Below the pieces are notes generated by a model, which was not told where the DNA came from, ran no database searches, and worked only from the letters and a program-made list of their open reading frames with translations. A DNA stretch of 64,000 bases from Marinobacter segnicrescens. GTDB taxonomy: Bacteria; Pseudomonadota; Gammaproteobacteria; Pseudomonadales; Oleiphilaceae. The position numbers and the translations under genes are program-made. Every line of letters begins with the position of its first letter. Position 1 is the stretch's first letter. Positions 25,699 to 35,655 of this stretch are shown here, in pieces. Location of the stretch: positions 62,001-126,000 of the forward strand of contig NZ_FOHZ01000009.1 in the NCBI RefSeq assembly GCF_900111555.1, in the 5' to 3' direction.

Positions 25699-27111
25699 GT
25701 GAGTGACCCCACACCGCCAGGCTCAAGGATGACATCCACCCAGGCATGGGTTTCCTATCTGAGCCGCGTCGAGCTGCCGGTGCTGGCCAATACGCTCAAG
25801 CGTATCAACGAGCTTACCGACAGCAACAGCAGCACCGTCAACGAGTTGGCCGAGGTCATTATCAACGATGCCCAGCTCACTTCGCAGGTGCTGCGGCTTT
25901 CCAATACCGTGTTCTACAACCAGACCCGGGTACAGGTCAGCACCGTCAGCCGTGCCATTACCCTGATCGGTTTCGATTCGGTGAAATCCATGGCGATTTC
26001 GTCGCTGATCGTGGACTCCCTACTCAGCCGCAGCTCCCGTCCCCAGCTTCTCAAGTGCCTCGCACGGGCCATTCACGCCGCTGTGCAGGCCCGCAGCCTG
26101 TTGCCCAAACGCAACGAGCAGGCCCTGGAAGAAGTGTTTATCGGTGCGCTGTTGATGACCATCGGTGAATTGGCGTTCTGGGCCTGTGACACAGAACAGG
26201 CGGGCGAGCTCGCCCAGCGCCTGCGGGCCGGTGAGGATCCAACTGACGCTCAGAAGGCGGTGCTTCACACCACCTTCCCGGAAATTACCCGGGGGCTTGC
26301 AGAAGCCTGGGCCCTGGGGCCGTTTATCCGGGATGTGGTGTCTGCCAACCGGGCCAACTCTCCGGCAAGCAGTCTCGCACGCCATGCGGTAGCCATGGCC
26401 GAACTGGCGGAGGAAGGCTGGCGAACACCCGACATGGACCAACTGATGAACACCCTGGGCGAGGAGCTGGACGAAAGCCCCGCGGCGATCCGGGACCAGG
26501 CGCGCCTGAATGCCGGTGAGGCCGGCAAGGTGGCTGTGTCACTGGGCATACCACAGGTACAGGCACTGCTGCCCGGGGGCAGTGGTGACATGGAAGCACC
26601 GGCACCACCAGCCATCGACGCTGATCTTCAGCTGAGGATACTCAGGGAACTGGCCCAGAGCCTGACCGAAAAACCCGATCTCAATACCGTTTTCCAGCTG
26701 GTACTGGAAGGGCTTCACCGGGGTATTGGGCTGACCCGGGTTGCATTGTTGATGTCCGACCGTGATGGCCGCCAGCTGGTATTGCGGAAATGCATGGGAC
26801 CACAGACGGAAAGCTGGCGCGATGGCTTACAGATCAACCGCGACGGCAGCGGTGCCCTCGGCCAGCTACTGCCTCACGGCAGCAGCACGGTTTACCGGCC
26901 ACCCAGGAACACCACCGAACAGGATTTCGACCCATGGCTGGGGCGGGTGCCGGCACTGACCGGCCCCTTGCTGGCCAATGGCCGGATGCTTGGAATGTTC
27001 TATGCCGACTTCGGCGCCACGGGCAGCGAGCCCGCCGACGAACACCTGCAAGCGTTCAACCATTTCCTCCAACATGCCCAGTTGTGCCTGACGCTGCTGT
27101 CCAGTCAGTGA
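25699..27111 (+). CDS. HDOD-GAF signalling protein
   Basis: This protein of about 470 residues joins an N-terminal HDOD domain (LPVLANTLKRINELTDSN, AEVIINDAQLTSQVLRLSNT, ITLIGFDSVKSMAISSLIV) to a C-terminal GAF domain (from about residue 310: TVFQLVLEGLHRGIGLTRVA). HDOD domains are catalytically dead relatives of HD enzymes that act in signalling; the GAF part may sense a small ligand. The start is uncertain: TTG 25690, GTG 25699 and ATG 25729 are all in frame, and GTG is chosen for its distance from AGAGG. No partner gene is adjacent. It is divergent from metN. Confidence 0.8.
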   Translation: MSDPTPPGSRMTSTQAWVSYLSRVELPVLANTLKRINELTDSNSSTVNELAEVIINDAQLTSQVLRLSNTVFYNQTRVQVSTVSRAITLIGFDSVKSMAISSLIVDSLLSRSSRPQLLKCLARAIHAAVQARSLLPKRNEQALEEVFIGALLMTIGELAFWACDTEQAGELAQRLRAGEDPTDAQKAVLHTTFPEITRGLAEAWALGPFIRDVVSANRANSPASSLARHAVAMAELAEEGWRTPDMDQLMNTLGEELDESPAAIRDQARLNAGEAGKVAVSLGIPQVQALLPGGSGDMEAPAPPAIDADLQLRILRELAQSLTEKPDLNTVFQLVLEGLHRGIGLTRVALLMSDRDGRQLVLRKCMGPQTESWRDGLQINRDGSGALGQLLPHGSSTVYRPPRNTTEQDFDPWLGRVPALTGPLLANGRMLGMFYADFGATGSEPADEHLQAFNHFLQHAQLCLTLLSSQ

Positions 27112-27156
27112 GTGGACTCACTGGCTGGCAGCTTGTCAGTCAGGGCAATACTTACC

Positions 27157-27750
27157 TCAATGAAGGGCACGCATCTGCCTTGGATAGAGCGCGGCACTCA
27201 CTTCCGGCTCTTCCAGCAGGTCCGCCAGTTCACGATCAACATCGGTTTCCTCGCCCTCTTCCGGCAGCGGCTCGAACAGGGTATTAAGCCAGGAGGTCAC
27301 CGAGGGTGCCTCTTCCCGCTCATAGTCATTGGACAGGGCACCAATGCTGCGAAAACCTATGATCCGCTGATGCCGGGGATCACGGATCTGCTCGAAACCG
27401 CGCCAGTAGATACGGTCCCGGGTATGAAGCTGGACGAACAGGGTATCGATGGGTTCCGGGGTGTCTTCCTTTTCCCGGCGTGCTTCTGCCTCGGCTTCGG
27501 CGCTGCGTTGGCGAATGGTGGTCCAGGCCGGGTACAGCAAGGCCACGGCGTCGGCCTCCACATGTTCCCGGGCAGCGCGCAGAATCAGGGCCCAACGGGC
27601 CTTGTCGGCATCGGTCTCAAGGGAGTTGATGGGAAGGTCGTAGCTCTGCTCACTGGACAGCACGATGGCCATGATCGGCGCATCCAGCTCACCCATGGCT
27701 TCCGCCTGTGCTACTGAAACCAGTTCTTCGATTGCCATCGGTTGGTTCAT
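27157..27750 (-). CDS. Unknown conserved-looking acidic protein (197 residues)
   Basis: I do not recognise a family here. The ribosome site GAGGAGG is well placed eight bases before the ATG at 27750. The protein is soluble and acidic, without signal peptide or membrane helix. A helical Glu/Arg-rich stretch (QRSAEAEAEARREKED) lies in the middle and an acidic tail (EEGEETDVDRELADLLEEPE) near the end. Codon use is that of a real gene. It lies alone between the convergent HDOD gene and the amidase gene. Confidence 0.65.
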   Translation of the reverse strand: MNQPMAIEELVSVAQAEAMGELDAPIMAIVLSSEQSYDLPINSLETDADKARWALILRAAREHVEADAVALLYPAWTTIRQRSAEAEAEARREKEDTPEPIDTLFVQLHTRDRIYWRGFEQIRDPRHQRIIGFRSIGALSNDYEREEAPSVTSWLNTLFEPLPEEGEETDVDRELADLLEEPEVSAALYPRQMRALH

Positions 27751-27809
27751 GGTACTCGCCTCCTCGATGCCATCTGAAAGGGGAGCCGGTGCGGATGCCG
27801 GCCCCGGAG

Positions 27810-27836
27810 AACGGGCAGCCTGGCCAGCTGCCCGTT
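27810..27836. terminator. Hairpin downstream of the amidase gene
   Basis: AACGGGCAGC (27810-27819) and GCTGCCCGTT (27827-27836) pair perfectly over 10 bases with a 7-base loop. It lies 70 bases after the amidase stop. There is no T-run, so it may be a weak or rho-assisted terminator. Confidence 0.45.
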
Positions 27837-27907
27837 AAACACAGCATAGCCTGTTCCACCCTCAAAAATAAACGTGGGAATGAAGGCAGCAGATCACAAG
27901 TCCACCA

Positions 27908-29401
27908 TTAAACCTCACCAATACCCCGGTCCCACAGGCTTTCATACCGATTGTACCAGGGGGCAGCTTCCTCCAGTTGTGCCGCCAGCTGCAGCAAGCG
28001 GCCCTCGTCGCCATGTGGGGCTCCGAACTGCACGCCCACTGGCAACCCCTGCTCACTCCAGCTTAAAGGTAATGAAATCGCTGGTGTGCCGGTCAGGTTG
28101 GCCAGCTGGGTAAACGGCGTGCGGGCCAGGCTCTCCATGGCCAGCTGGTCGACGATGCCGCTTTTCAGCATCAGCTTGCCCGCGCGGGCCCGCACCAGCA
28201 GTTTCGATACCATCTGCATGGCTGGCGGCAGGTCCAGCTCGCCAATGCGGGCCGGGGGTTGTGCCGTTGTAGGACAGAGATAGAGATCATACTGGCCAAA
28301 ATACTGACCCAGGTTACGGGCAAACTCATTCCATTGCTGACGCATACCCACATACTCCGGCAGGGGGAAACTACGTCCCAGCATGGCGAGCAGGCGCGTA
28401 TCGAGCTCAAACTCGTCGTTTGCGGCGCCCCGGGCCTTTGCTATATCCATAAATACCGGCACTTCGCCGAAGTAAATGCCCAGGTAGCATCGCGCCAGGG
28501 CGTCACCATCCAGTTGTGGCCCGGCCTCCTCCACATGGTGGCCCAGCGCTTCCAGCTGGCGGGCGGTTGCTTCCACCGCAGCAACGTGATCGGGATGTAC
28601 CTCGCCACCATAGGGTGATCGGGTGAAGAAACCAATGCGCAAGCGGCCCGGCGCCTGGGCGGCCAGTTCGGTCCAGGGCGTTGCCGGCGTAGCTATGTTG
28701 AAGGGCTCACCGACAGCGCCCCCGGCCAGCACGTCCAGCATACCCGCCGCATCCCGCACGGTGCGGGTGACCACGTGGTTATCGGCCGCGCCGATCCAGC
28801 TCTCACCAGCATAGGGCCCCCAGGAAACCCGACCTCGGGACGGCTTGAGCCCTACCAGGCCGTTGTAGGCTGCCGGTATGCGGATAGATCCGCCGCCATC
28901 GTTGGCGCCGGCCACGGGCACCACCCCGGCTGCCACGGCTGCTCCGGACCCGCCACTGGAGCCACCTGGCGTCAACCCGCTATTCCAGGGGTTACGGGTT
29001 GGCCCCCAGAGCTGAGATTCGGTGACTGCCTTGAGTCCGAATTCCGGCGTCGCCGTACGACCGATAAATACCAGGCCAGCGTTCCTGGCCCTCACTACGT
29101 AGTCGGAATCCTCCGGCATCACCCGGTTTCGCAGCCCCCGACTACCCATGGTACAGGGCTGACCCGCTTGTTCCTGCCCCAGGTCCTTCAGCAATATGGG
29201 AACACCAGCGAACGGACCATCATTGATACCCTGTGTCCTTGCCTCCTCGTACTGGGGCAGGCAGATCGCATTCAGGGTTGGGTTTACAGCCTCGGCCCGG
29301 ACGATGGCGGCTTCAGTGACCTCAGGGGCCGACACTTCACCCCGGCGTATCAGGTCCGCCAGTCCCGTGGCGTCGTATTGCAGATAGTCGGAAACTTTCA
29401 T
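27908..29401 (-). CDS. Amidase, AS (amidase signature) family
   Basis: This 497-residue hydrolase belongs to the amidase signature family. The Ser-cis-Ser-Lys triad can be placed: Lys in [11 protein letters not shown], the cis-Ser in [19 protein letters not shown], and the nucleophile Ser in [15 protein letters not shown]. The length and the late MAS-type [18 protein letters not shown] are usual. No gatB or gatC gene is adjacent, so it is a stand-alone amidase of unknown substrate rather than a tRNA amidotransferase subunit. The ATG at 29401 opens [18 protein letters not shown]; the upstream 21 codons are less likely. Confidence 0.88.
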   Translation of the reverse strand: MKVSDYLQYDATGLADLIRRGEVSAPEVTEAAIVRAEAVNPTLNAICLPQYEEARTQGINDGPFAGVPILLKDLGQEQAGQPCTMGSRGLRNRVMPEDSDYVVRARNAGLVFIGRTATPEFGLKAVTESQLWGPTRNPWNSGLTPGGSSGGSGAAVAAGVVPVAGANDGGGSIRIPAAYNGLVGLKPSRGRVSWGPYAGESWIGAADNHVVTRTVRDAAGMLDVLAGGAVGEPFNIATPATPWTELAAQAPGRLRIGFFTRSPYGGEVHPDHVAAVEATARQLEALGHHVEEAGPQLDGDALARCYLGIYFGEVPVFMDIAKARGAANDEFELDTRLLAMLGRSFPLPEYVGMRQQWNEFARNLGQYFGQYDLYLCPTTAQPPARIGELDLPPAMQMVSKLLVRARAGKLMLKSGIVDQLAMESLARTPFTQLANLTGTPAISLPLSWSEQGLPVGVQFGAPHGDEGRLLQLAAQLEEAAPWYNRYESLWDRGIGEV

Positions 29402-29566
29402 GGTGTTAATCCGTTGTTGTTTTGATTCCGCGAGGTGTTGCGGTATAGGTAGCGGAGCGTACATCTTTTTGCTGTTACGAGTTTAGCAGCACCAAATTCA
29501 CACGCCGACGAATACGACACACAACTCACCAATCCCGTCGGCCTGTTACCCATTCAGAGGAACCAC

Positions 29567-30688
29567 ATGGCTGCCCGGTCCATTCGCAATCCGATGCTGA
29601 AGGTGCTGCTGTTCGTGCTTTGCACCCTGCCCACGGTGGCCCGCAGTGAAGCACCGGCGCCTGTGGAAGACTGGCAGGCGATCATCCGCAGTGCGCCCTA
29701 CTGGAGCAGCCAGGGTGTCTTCAACAATATCCTGGATATCCGCCGCTGGGTGCTGGAAGAGTCGGCGTATTGCTCGGACTCCGATCGCCACCTGCTATTC
29801 GATCACCGCGGCCGGTTCATCGGCTATATCAGCGACGGAGAAACCAGCGAAGAAACCCAGAACAAACTGAACCAGCAACGGGAAAAGCTCGCGCGCCAGG
29901 GGCGCGCCACCGGCTGGACACCAGGGGATGCCTCCACGACAGGCTACCCCTTTGCCCTGGGCTGCAATCAGCCACACGCCCGCCTCGACGAAGCCCTGGA
30001 TCGCTACCTGGGCAAGGCACCCTCCGATCGCCTCTGGGGACGCTGGGACGACCTGGATTTCGCCAGCCAGGCCAAGCCAGGAAACCTTCACGAGGCACTG
30101 ACCTATGTGTACGACACCCGGCGCCAGCAGCAGCGGCTGTCGCTACCCAGGGAGCTTCCCCGCTACCTGGCCGGCATGCTGCTGATTGAAAGCGGGGGAC
30201 AAACCCGCGCCCATTCGGCAGCGGGTGCCCGCGGCATCATGCAACTGATGCCCGGCGTACTCGTCGATTGCGGGGTGGCAGAACGTAATCACTGGCACCG
30301 GCTGGCCCAGCTCGACTGCGCCATGAAGCTGATGAATCGCAATGCCCGCCTGCTGGAACCGGTTATCAACGACCACTTCCCGGAACTGCCGGAAGCCAAG
30401 CGTCAAAAGCTATTCACCCTGCTACTGATCCAGGCTTACCACGGTGGTGCCGCACGCATTGATCGGCTGATGACGGACGAGGAGCTGAACGGTCCGGCCA
30501 GGTACTTTGCTGAACACCACGAGCGCTTCAGCGCCGGTGACATCGCCTTCGGCATGGTGTTTCACAACCTGGGCCGGGATCGACTGGGCCTGGCATCCCT
30601 GTATTATGTAGCCGATGTTGAACTGGCAACCCGGGCACTCTGCGGCGACTCTTCGCTGAAAGATACTGCGTTCTGCCAGTCTCCCTGA
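29567..30688 (+). CDS. Periplasmic lytic transglycosylase (SLT domain)
   Basis: This 373-residue exported protein begins with a signal peptide (LKVLLFVLCTLPTVARSEA). From about residue 200 it has an SLT-type lysozyme-like domain: the catalytic Glu lies in AGMLLIESGGQTRAHS, followed by GARGIMQLMPG, both standard motifs, and a late IQAYHGGAARI takes the place of the family AYNxG. The first 170 residues have no recognised domain. It should cleave peptidoglycan to anhydromuropeptides. It is followed within 11 bases by the TauE/SafE gene, so the two may be co-transcribed. Confidence 0.82.
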   Translation: MAARSIRNPMLKVLLFVLCTLPTVARSEAPAPVEDWQAIIRSAPYWSSQGVFNNILDIRRWVLEESAYCSDSDRHLLFDHRGRFIGYISDGETSEETQNKLNQQREKLARQGRATGWTPGDASTTGYPFALGCNQPHARLDEALDRYLGKAPSDRLWGRWDDLDFASQAKPGNLHEALTYVYDTRRQQQRLSLPRELPRYLAGMLLIESGGQTRAHSAAGARGIMQLMPGVLVDCGVAERNHWHRLAQLDCAMKLMNRNARLLEPVINDHFPELPEAKRQKLFTLLLIQAYHGGAARIDRLMTDEELNGPARYFAEHHERFSAGDIAFGMVFHNLGRDRLGLASLYYVADVELATRALCGDSSLKDTAFCQSP

Positions 30689-30698
30689 CGGCCTACCA

Positions 30699-31469
30699 AT
30701 GGAGGATGTCTTGCTGTCATTCCTGCCGCCGGGCCTCGCTCCGGAGGTCGCGCTAATACTGCTGGCCTGCTCGACCCTGACATCGCTGATCACCGCCGCC
30801 CTGGGCGCCGGCGGCGGAGTCATGCTGCTGGCCCTGATGGCCATGTGGATACCGCCAGCAGCGATCATTCCGGTCCATGGCATGATCCAGCTGGGGTCCA
30901 ATGCAGGCCGCATGGCGATGACCTGGCGCCATATTGACTGGCGGGTGATCGCAGCCTTCCTGCCCGGCGTCATTCTCGGCGCCGTAGCTGGCAGCCTTCT
31001 ACTGGTACGCCTGCCCGCCTGGGTATGGCAGGTGACCATTGCCGTGTTCGTACTTTACCTGTGCTGGGGGCCGAAGCTCCCGCCACTGGCCATGGGCCGG
31101 GCCGGCATTTTCGTGGCCTCGGCCATAACCAGCTTTATCTCACTGTTCGTGGGTGCCACCGGCCCCCTGGTCGCAGCGTTCATTAAGCAGATCCATACCG
31201 ACCGGTTCACCACCGTGGCGACCTTTGCCACTTCCATGACCCTTCAGCACCTGCCCAAGGCCCTGGTATTCGGCCTGGCGGGATTCGTATTCCGTGACTG
31301 GCTGTGGTTCCTGGCTGCGATGGTCGGCATGGGTTTCCTGGGGACCTGGCTGGGGCTGCGGGTGCTGGGCCGGCTGGGCAACCAGACCTTCCAGCGGGTG
31401 TTTAACCTGCTGCTGACCCTGCTGGCCCTGCGACTGCTCTGGCTGGCCTGGCTGCAGTGGGCGGCATAA
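30699..31469 (+). CDS. TauE/SafE family sulfite/anion exporter
   Basis: This 256-residue membrane protein has about eight hydrophobic segments in the TauE/SafE pattern, with the first-half motif ITAALGAGGGVMLLALMAMWIP (key GAGGG) and a related second-half stretch FISLFVGATGPLVAAF. Family members move sulfite, sulfoacetate or related organosulfonates out of the cell, though most are not characterised. The start at 30699 is ATG. An imperfect hairpin (31471-31498) follows the stop. Confidence 0.85.
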   Translation: MEDVLLSFLPPGLAPEVALILLACSTLTSLITAALGAGGGVMLLALMAMWIPPAAIIPVHGMIQLGSNAGRMAMTWRHIDWRVIAAFLPGVILGAVAGSLLLVRLPAWVWQVTIAVFVLYLCWGPKLPPLAMGRAGIFVASAITSFISLFVGATGPLVAAFIKQIHTDRFTTVATFATSMTLQHLPKALVFGLAGFVFRDWLWFLAAMVGMGFLGTWLGLRVLGRLGNQTFQRVFNLLLTLLALRLLWLAWLQWAA

Positions 31470-31585
31470 GCCCTGGCGGCCAGGCGGACTGGCCAGGGGT
31501 CGGCAGTCCCGGCTATGCTTGTTACCATCAGGAATAACCTCAAGCACAACGAGCCAGGATCAACCCAACCACGACAGGAGGCCCC

Positions 31586-31876
31586 ATGGCCAGCGATAAC
31601 CTGCACGCCCCACGCGAGAAACTTTCAAAGAAAACCCTGCATATGCACCATGCCATCGTGTCACTGATGGAAGAACTGGAGGCGGTTGACTGGTATCAGC
31701 AGCGCGCGGATGACTGTGACGATGAGTCGCTGAAGGCCATCCTGCTGCACAACATGCGGGAAGAGATGGAACACGCCGCCATGGTGATCGAATGGCTGCG
31801 CCGCAATAACGACGACTTTGCCGGGTTCCTCAAGGAATTCCTGTACAGCGAAGGGGATATTGCCGACCACCACTGA
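31586..31876 (+). CDS. Encapsulated-ferritin-like protein (EncFtn family), short form
   Basis: This 96-residue helical protein matches the EncFtn family: HHAIVSLMEELEAVDWYQQR in the first helix and LHNMREEMEHAAMVIEWLRR in the second. The metal ligands expected for the ferroxidase site between two subunits (Glu in MEELEAVDWY, Glu and His in EEMEHAAM) are all present. EncFtn proteins normally oxidise iron inside an encapsulin shell and carry a C-terminal targeting tail. Here the protein stops at EGDIADHH without such a tail, and no encapsulin gene is adjacent. It is flanked by a TauE/SafE gene and a diguanylate cyclase. GACAGGAGGCCCC provides its ribosome site. Confidence 0.8.
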   Translation: MASDNLHAPREKLSKKTLHMHHAIVSLMEELEAVDWYQQRADDCDDESLKAILLHNMREEMEHAAMVIEWLRRNNDDFAGFLKEFLYSEGDIADHH

Positions 31877-31941
31877 TCGTCGGTGGCAGCCAATACCAGC
31901 AGCCAGCCAGGCCAGTCGGCACTGCCGGGGCCGTTTACCGT

Positions 31942-33906
31942 TCAGGCTTCCGTAGACGGCACCGCAACCACCTGGTTCCGGCCCCGGGCCTTGGCGGCAT
32001 AGGCACCTTCATCGGCCCGTGCCAATGCCTCCCTCGGGCTGCTGTCCCCGGCGTTCAGGTCGGTCAGCCCGATACTCGCCGTCACACCAAACCGGCGCCC
32101 GTCCTGCTCCAGTTGCAACGCCCCGATTCCACTACGAACCTGTTCCGCCAGGTCTGCTCCCCGTCCCAGCCCACAGGCAGGCAGCAGAATGGCAAATTCA
32201 TCACCACCAAAACGTGCTACCGCATCCGTCTTGCGGACCACACCCTTGAGGATCTCCGACAACTGACGCAGCAGCTCATCCCCCAGCAGGTGACCCCCTT
32301 CATCATTCACCGGCTTGAAGTGGTCCAGGTCAATCAGCATCAGTACGGTGGGAACTTCCAGGGCGGAAGCCTGGGCGAGCCACTTCACCAGTTCGGTGGA
32401 AAAGGCCCGCCGGTTGAGCAGGCCTGTCAGGCTGTCATGGGTCGCCTGCCAGGACAGCTGCTGTTCCTGGCGACGACGCTCACTGTCATCACGGATCACA
32501 AAGATCAGGCGCTCATCCACTTCACCCCGGCTGACATGGAGCATGGTGATCTCCACATCCAGGGCCTGACCGCTGCGGTTACGCAGAATCCCGTCCATGC
32601 CATGAATCTCATCGCTGCCGAGGAAATGACCAGCACTCCACTGGTCGTGCTCGGTCTCGAACGACACCAGCTCGAAAAGGTGCGCTCCCACGAGCTCGTA
32701 GCCGCGGCCGAGAAAGTTCCCGGCAGCCGGGTTTGCATAGCGGATATTGCCCAGGGTGTCGGTCATCACTACCCCTTCCTGCAATGCCGACAGGATACTG
32801 TCACCTCGCTGCTGCTCTGCGCGCAGGCGGGCCTCAACTTCGGTACGGTCGGAGATCACCCGGTTGAAAACCTCGGCCAGCTCCCGTATTTCCTGGTACC
32901 CGGCCTCCTCCACCGGCTGCTCCCGGGTGCCCAGGTGGCGGGCGTGGATCTGCTCTGCCAGCTCCCGCAGCGGGTTCAGGTAACGGCGGAACAGGAAGAA
33001 CGAGAACGGCAACATTCCCAGCACCACCATGGCGGCGATCCATGCCAGGTCTTCTCCCAGCCGGTTAGCCGGCCCAAAGGCATCGCTCAGTGGCCAGGTG
33101 GCGGAAACAAACCAGGGCGCCATATCCAGCTGCTGAACCGCCACCATCGCTGGCTCGCCTTCTCGGGTAACACCGCGGGTTACGCCCTCAAAGCCGTCGA
33201 TCGCTGCCAGGTCAGCCGGGTTATTCCTGGCCACGGTTTCTATGCCACCGATCTGACCCTTGCGCACCAGCACCAGCCCGGAGCGGGAAGCCAGGGTGAC
33301 GTACCCCTCGTTACCAATACCGGTGGCGCTGATTTCACTGAGAAAATTATTGGATGTCAGCACAATGGAACCGGCCAACACACCCACCAGGGAACCGTTG
33401 TGGTCAAACACAGGAGCAGTCATGACGACCGTGGGCAGCTCGCGCACAAAGGAGGTAAAGGGTTCTGATATCTGTGGGGTAAGCTGATCAACTGTATCCT
33501 GGAAATAGGTCCGCCCTGACAGGTCGGCACCCGCAAGCTCACCAACTTCCGGGTAGCTTTCCAGTACCAGGCCTTGCCTGTCGAACAGAAACAGGTGCTC
33601 GAACAGGTGGGAAATAGGCCGCTGCCGCTCCATGATCAGGCCGGAAAACTGGCGAAACGAGGTCTCATCCATTCGCACGGACTCTGCCGCTTCCGTGAGT
33701 ACCCCAAAACGCTCGATGAGCTTGCGATCCAGCTCAGAGCCGAGCATTTCAGCGACGGTGGCAACCTGGCTCCGGGCCTGCTGTTCCAGCTCCTGGCGGC
33801 TGATTACCATGTTCACCAGGCTGACCACCACCACCGTGACGACGATAGCTCCGACAAACAGCACCAGGCCGCGATTGGCAAGTCGGTCAAACCACGCCCG
33901 GATCAA
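31942..33906 (-). CDS. Membrane diguanylate cyclase with dCache, PAS and GGDEF domains
   Basis: This 654-residue inner-membrane sensor makes c-di-GMP. A first helix (LVLFVGAIVVTVVVVSLVNM) is followed by a periplasmic dCache-like region of about 270 residues with an LTSNNFLSEISATGIGNEGY segment. After a second helix (AWIAAMVVLGMLPFSFFLF) come a HAMP-like linker, a PAS domain and a C-terminal GGDEF domain. The active site FGGDEFAILLP is intact, and RKTD five residues upstream is a product-inhibition I-site. The cyclase is therefore probably active and feedback controlled; the periplasmic signal is unknown. Confidence 0.9.
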   Translation of the reverse strand: MIRAWFDRLANRGLVLFVGAIVVTVVVVSLVNMVISRQELEQQARSQVATVAEMLGSELDRKLIERFGVLTEAAESVRMDETSFRQFSGLIMERQRPISHLFEHLFLFDRQGLVLESYPEVGELAGADLSGRTYFQDTVDQLTPQISEPFTSFVRELPTVVMTAPVFDHNGSLVGVLAGSIVLTSNNFLSEISATGIGNEGYVTLASRSGLVLVRKGQIGGIETVARNNPADLAAIDGFEGVTRGVTREGEPAMVAVQQLDMAPWFVSATWPLSDAFGPANRLGEDLAWIAAMVVLGMLPFSFFLFRRYLNPLRELAEQIHARHLGTREQPVEEAGYQEIRELAEVFNRVISDRTEVEARLRAEQQRGDSILSALQEGVVMTDTLGNIRYANPAAGNFLGRGYELVGAHLFELVSFETEHDQWSAGHFLGSDEIHGMDGILRNRSGQALDVEITMLHVSRGEVDERLIFVIRDDSERRRQEQQLSWQATHDSLTGLLNRRAFSTELVKWLAQASALEVPTVLMLIDLDHFKPVNDEGGHLLGDELLRQLSEILKGVVRKTDAVARFGGDEFAILLPACGLGRGADLAEQVRSGIGALQLEQDGRRFGVTASIGLTDLNAGDSSPREALARADEGAYAAKARGRNQVVAVPSTEA

Positions 33907-34050
33907 ACGAACCCTCCACTGACGGCCTTTGGACCTTGTCTCTTCCGAACCCCATGAATCGATAAACTGTCTTCGGATTTGCGTCGCATTTGCGACAGTT
34001 TAGCAGACCGGGCAGGCCGGGTCCGGCCCCCAATAGCACTAGATCTTACT

Positions 34051-34069
34051 AATAAAAATTGTTATCGTT
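34051..34069. promoter_or_regulatory. Putative Fur box before the TonB system
   Basis: AATAAAAATTGTTATCGTT resembles the inverted 7-1-7 Fur consensus with several mismatches. It lies 31 bases before the exbB-like start in an AT-rich patch, where a promoter would be expected, and TonB systems are commonly iron-repressed. Confidence 0.45.
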
Positions 34070-34099
34070 TGCGTTAAATTATCCATCAGGACGGACATC

Positions 34100-34852
34100 A
34101 TGTCTGACTCTCCCCAACTTGCTGTCGCACAAAGCCCCCTGGCGTCCCTGATCGATATGGGCGGGCCGGTTATGTACGTACTGATCGCGCTGGCCGTACT
34201 GGGCTTGCTGACATTTTTTTACCTGATCATCACCGGCACCCTCTTCTCCCCACGCTCCGGTGGTCGCGTTCGCCGTGATGTTGCTCAGTGGGAGCAGGCC
34301 GAACGGACAACCATACCGGACCGGCCGACGGGCTTTTTCGCTCGCTGCAACCCGATGCACGGCCTGGCCCGCCGGGCAATGAGCGGTGTCACCCGGGGCG
34401 AACCGGCAGACATGCTCCGGGAGAACCTGGCTCAGGGCGCGCAGAAGGCGTTGCAGCCATTTGAAGCGCCCCTGAAAATCATCGAAGTCATCGCGGCCCT
34501 GGCCCCACTGCTAGGCCTGCTCGGTACGGTCATGGGCATGATGGAAGCCTTCAGCGCCATGGCTACAACAGAAGGACGTGCCAGCGCCAGCCAGCTCAGC
34601 GGTGGCATATACGAAGCCCTGACCACCACCGCCGCCGGCCTGGTGATCGCGATTCCCTTCGCAGCCATCGCTGCCTGGTGTGAATTCCGGCTACGTCGCC
34701 TGAACAGCCAGATGAATGAACGCCTGCTGGGCATCCTCAATTCGGCCCCGGCTAAAACCATGGCCAATGCCGCCCGGGGCACCGCCCGGACTAACGACAG
34801 TGCCCGCCAGGACACCTATCAGCCGGCCCGTGTCGCCCATGCCGCTGGTTAA
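34100..34852 (+). CDS. exbB: ExbB-like proton channel (MotA/TolQ/ExbB family)
   Basis: This 250-residue inner-membrane protein uses proton flow to energise TonB. Three helices are visible: MYVLIALAVLGLLTFFYLI near residue 25, LKIIEVIAALAPLLGLLGTVMGMM and the last in ALTTTAAGLVIAIPFAAIAA. The family motif ALTTTAAGLVIAIP is complete. The length fits ExbB. It is the first gene of a four-gene set (ExbB, two ExbD, TonB), and its end overlaps the first ExbD gene by 14 bases. A Fur-like site precedes it. Confidence 0.9.
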   Translation: MSDSPQLAVAQSPLASLIDMGGPVMYVLIALAVLGLLTFFYLIITGTLFSPRSGGRVRRDVAQWEQAERTTIPDRPTGFFARCNPMHGLARRAMSGVTRGEPADMLRENLAQGAQKALQPFEAPLKIIEVIAALAPLLGLLGTVMGMMEAFSAMATTEGRASASQLSGGIYEALTTTAAGLVIAIPFAAIAAWCEFRLRRLNSQMNERLLGILNSAPAKTMANAARGTARTNDSARQDTYQPARVAHAAG

Positions 34853-35249
34853 GCCCAGGCCTGCGCGCCCCATGCCCATCCGGATGACGCCACTGATTGA
34901 TGTGGTGTTCATCCTGCTGGTGTTCTTCATGGTCACCAGCTATTTGCTGCCCACCGGGTATCTGGAACTGGAGAACGACACCGCAGAGGGTCGAGGTGGT
35001 GACGGCGAGCCTCTGCCCCAGCTGCAACTCCAGGCGGATGGCCAGCTGCAGTGGGACAGCCGGGACTGGAGCCTTGCCGAGGTAACTGAACGCCTCGCCA
35101 GCCAGGGGCAACAGGAGGTACGCCTGGCCACCGACGGCGATGTACCCCTGGATCGGTTCACCCGGACCCTGAGTACCCTCGACAGCGCCGGCATCAAGGC
35201 TCACTGGAAACGCACCGCACCGGACAGCTCTACTACGCCACAACCATGA
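34839..35249 (+). CDS. exbD: ExbD/TolR-like protein, first of two
   Basis: This 136-residue protein has a single N-terminal helix with the ExbD/TolR motif MTPLIDVVFILLVFFMVTSY, including the essential Asp (PLIDVVF). The remaining 100 residues form the periplasmic TolR-like domain (TRTLSTLDSAGI). The ATG at 34839 lies in the last codons of the exbB gene. With ExbB it forms the proton-driven motor. A second, different ExbD follows immediately, so the complex may contain a heterologous ExbD pair. Confidence 0.88.
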   Translation: MPLVKPRPARPMPIRMTPLIDVVFILLVFFMVTSYLLPTGYLELENDTAEGRGGDGEPLPQLQLQADGQLQWDSRDWSLAEVTERLASQGQQEVRLATDGDVPLDRFTRTLSTLDSAGIKAHWKRTAPDSSTTPQP

Positions 35250-35655
35250 CACCACTGACCCCGGAACCCTTCGAAGACAGCAAATCACTGCTGGAGCGTG
35301 TCGAAGACAGTCTGCTGCCGCTGATCAACCTGGTCTTCCTGCTGTTGATGTTTTTCATCGTGGCCGGGCAGCTGACCGATACTGTCTTGCCCGAACTGCC
35401 GGAAATGACGGCGGAAAACACCGACGAACAACCCGAGGCGGACCTGGTGGTGAATGAACAGGGGCAGTACCTGGTGGCCAACAAGCCCGTCACCCGGGAA
35501 GCCCTGGCGGATGCACTGCCTGCCCCTGATGAGGTGATGGAGCCGCTCCGGGTTGGGGCAGCAGGCGTTACCGCCATGAATGACCTGGAAGCGCTGTTCC
35601 GCGCACTGGAAGAGCTGGGGTACAGCGAGGTAATCCTGCTGACGGAGCCCGCGGA

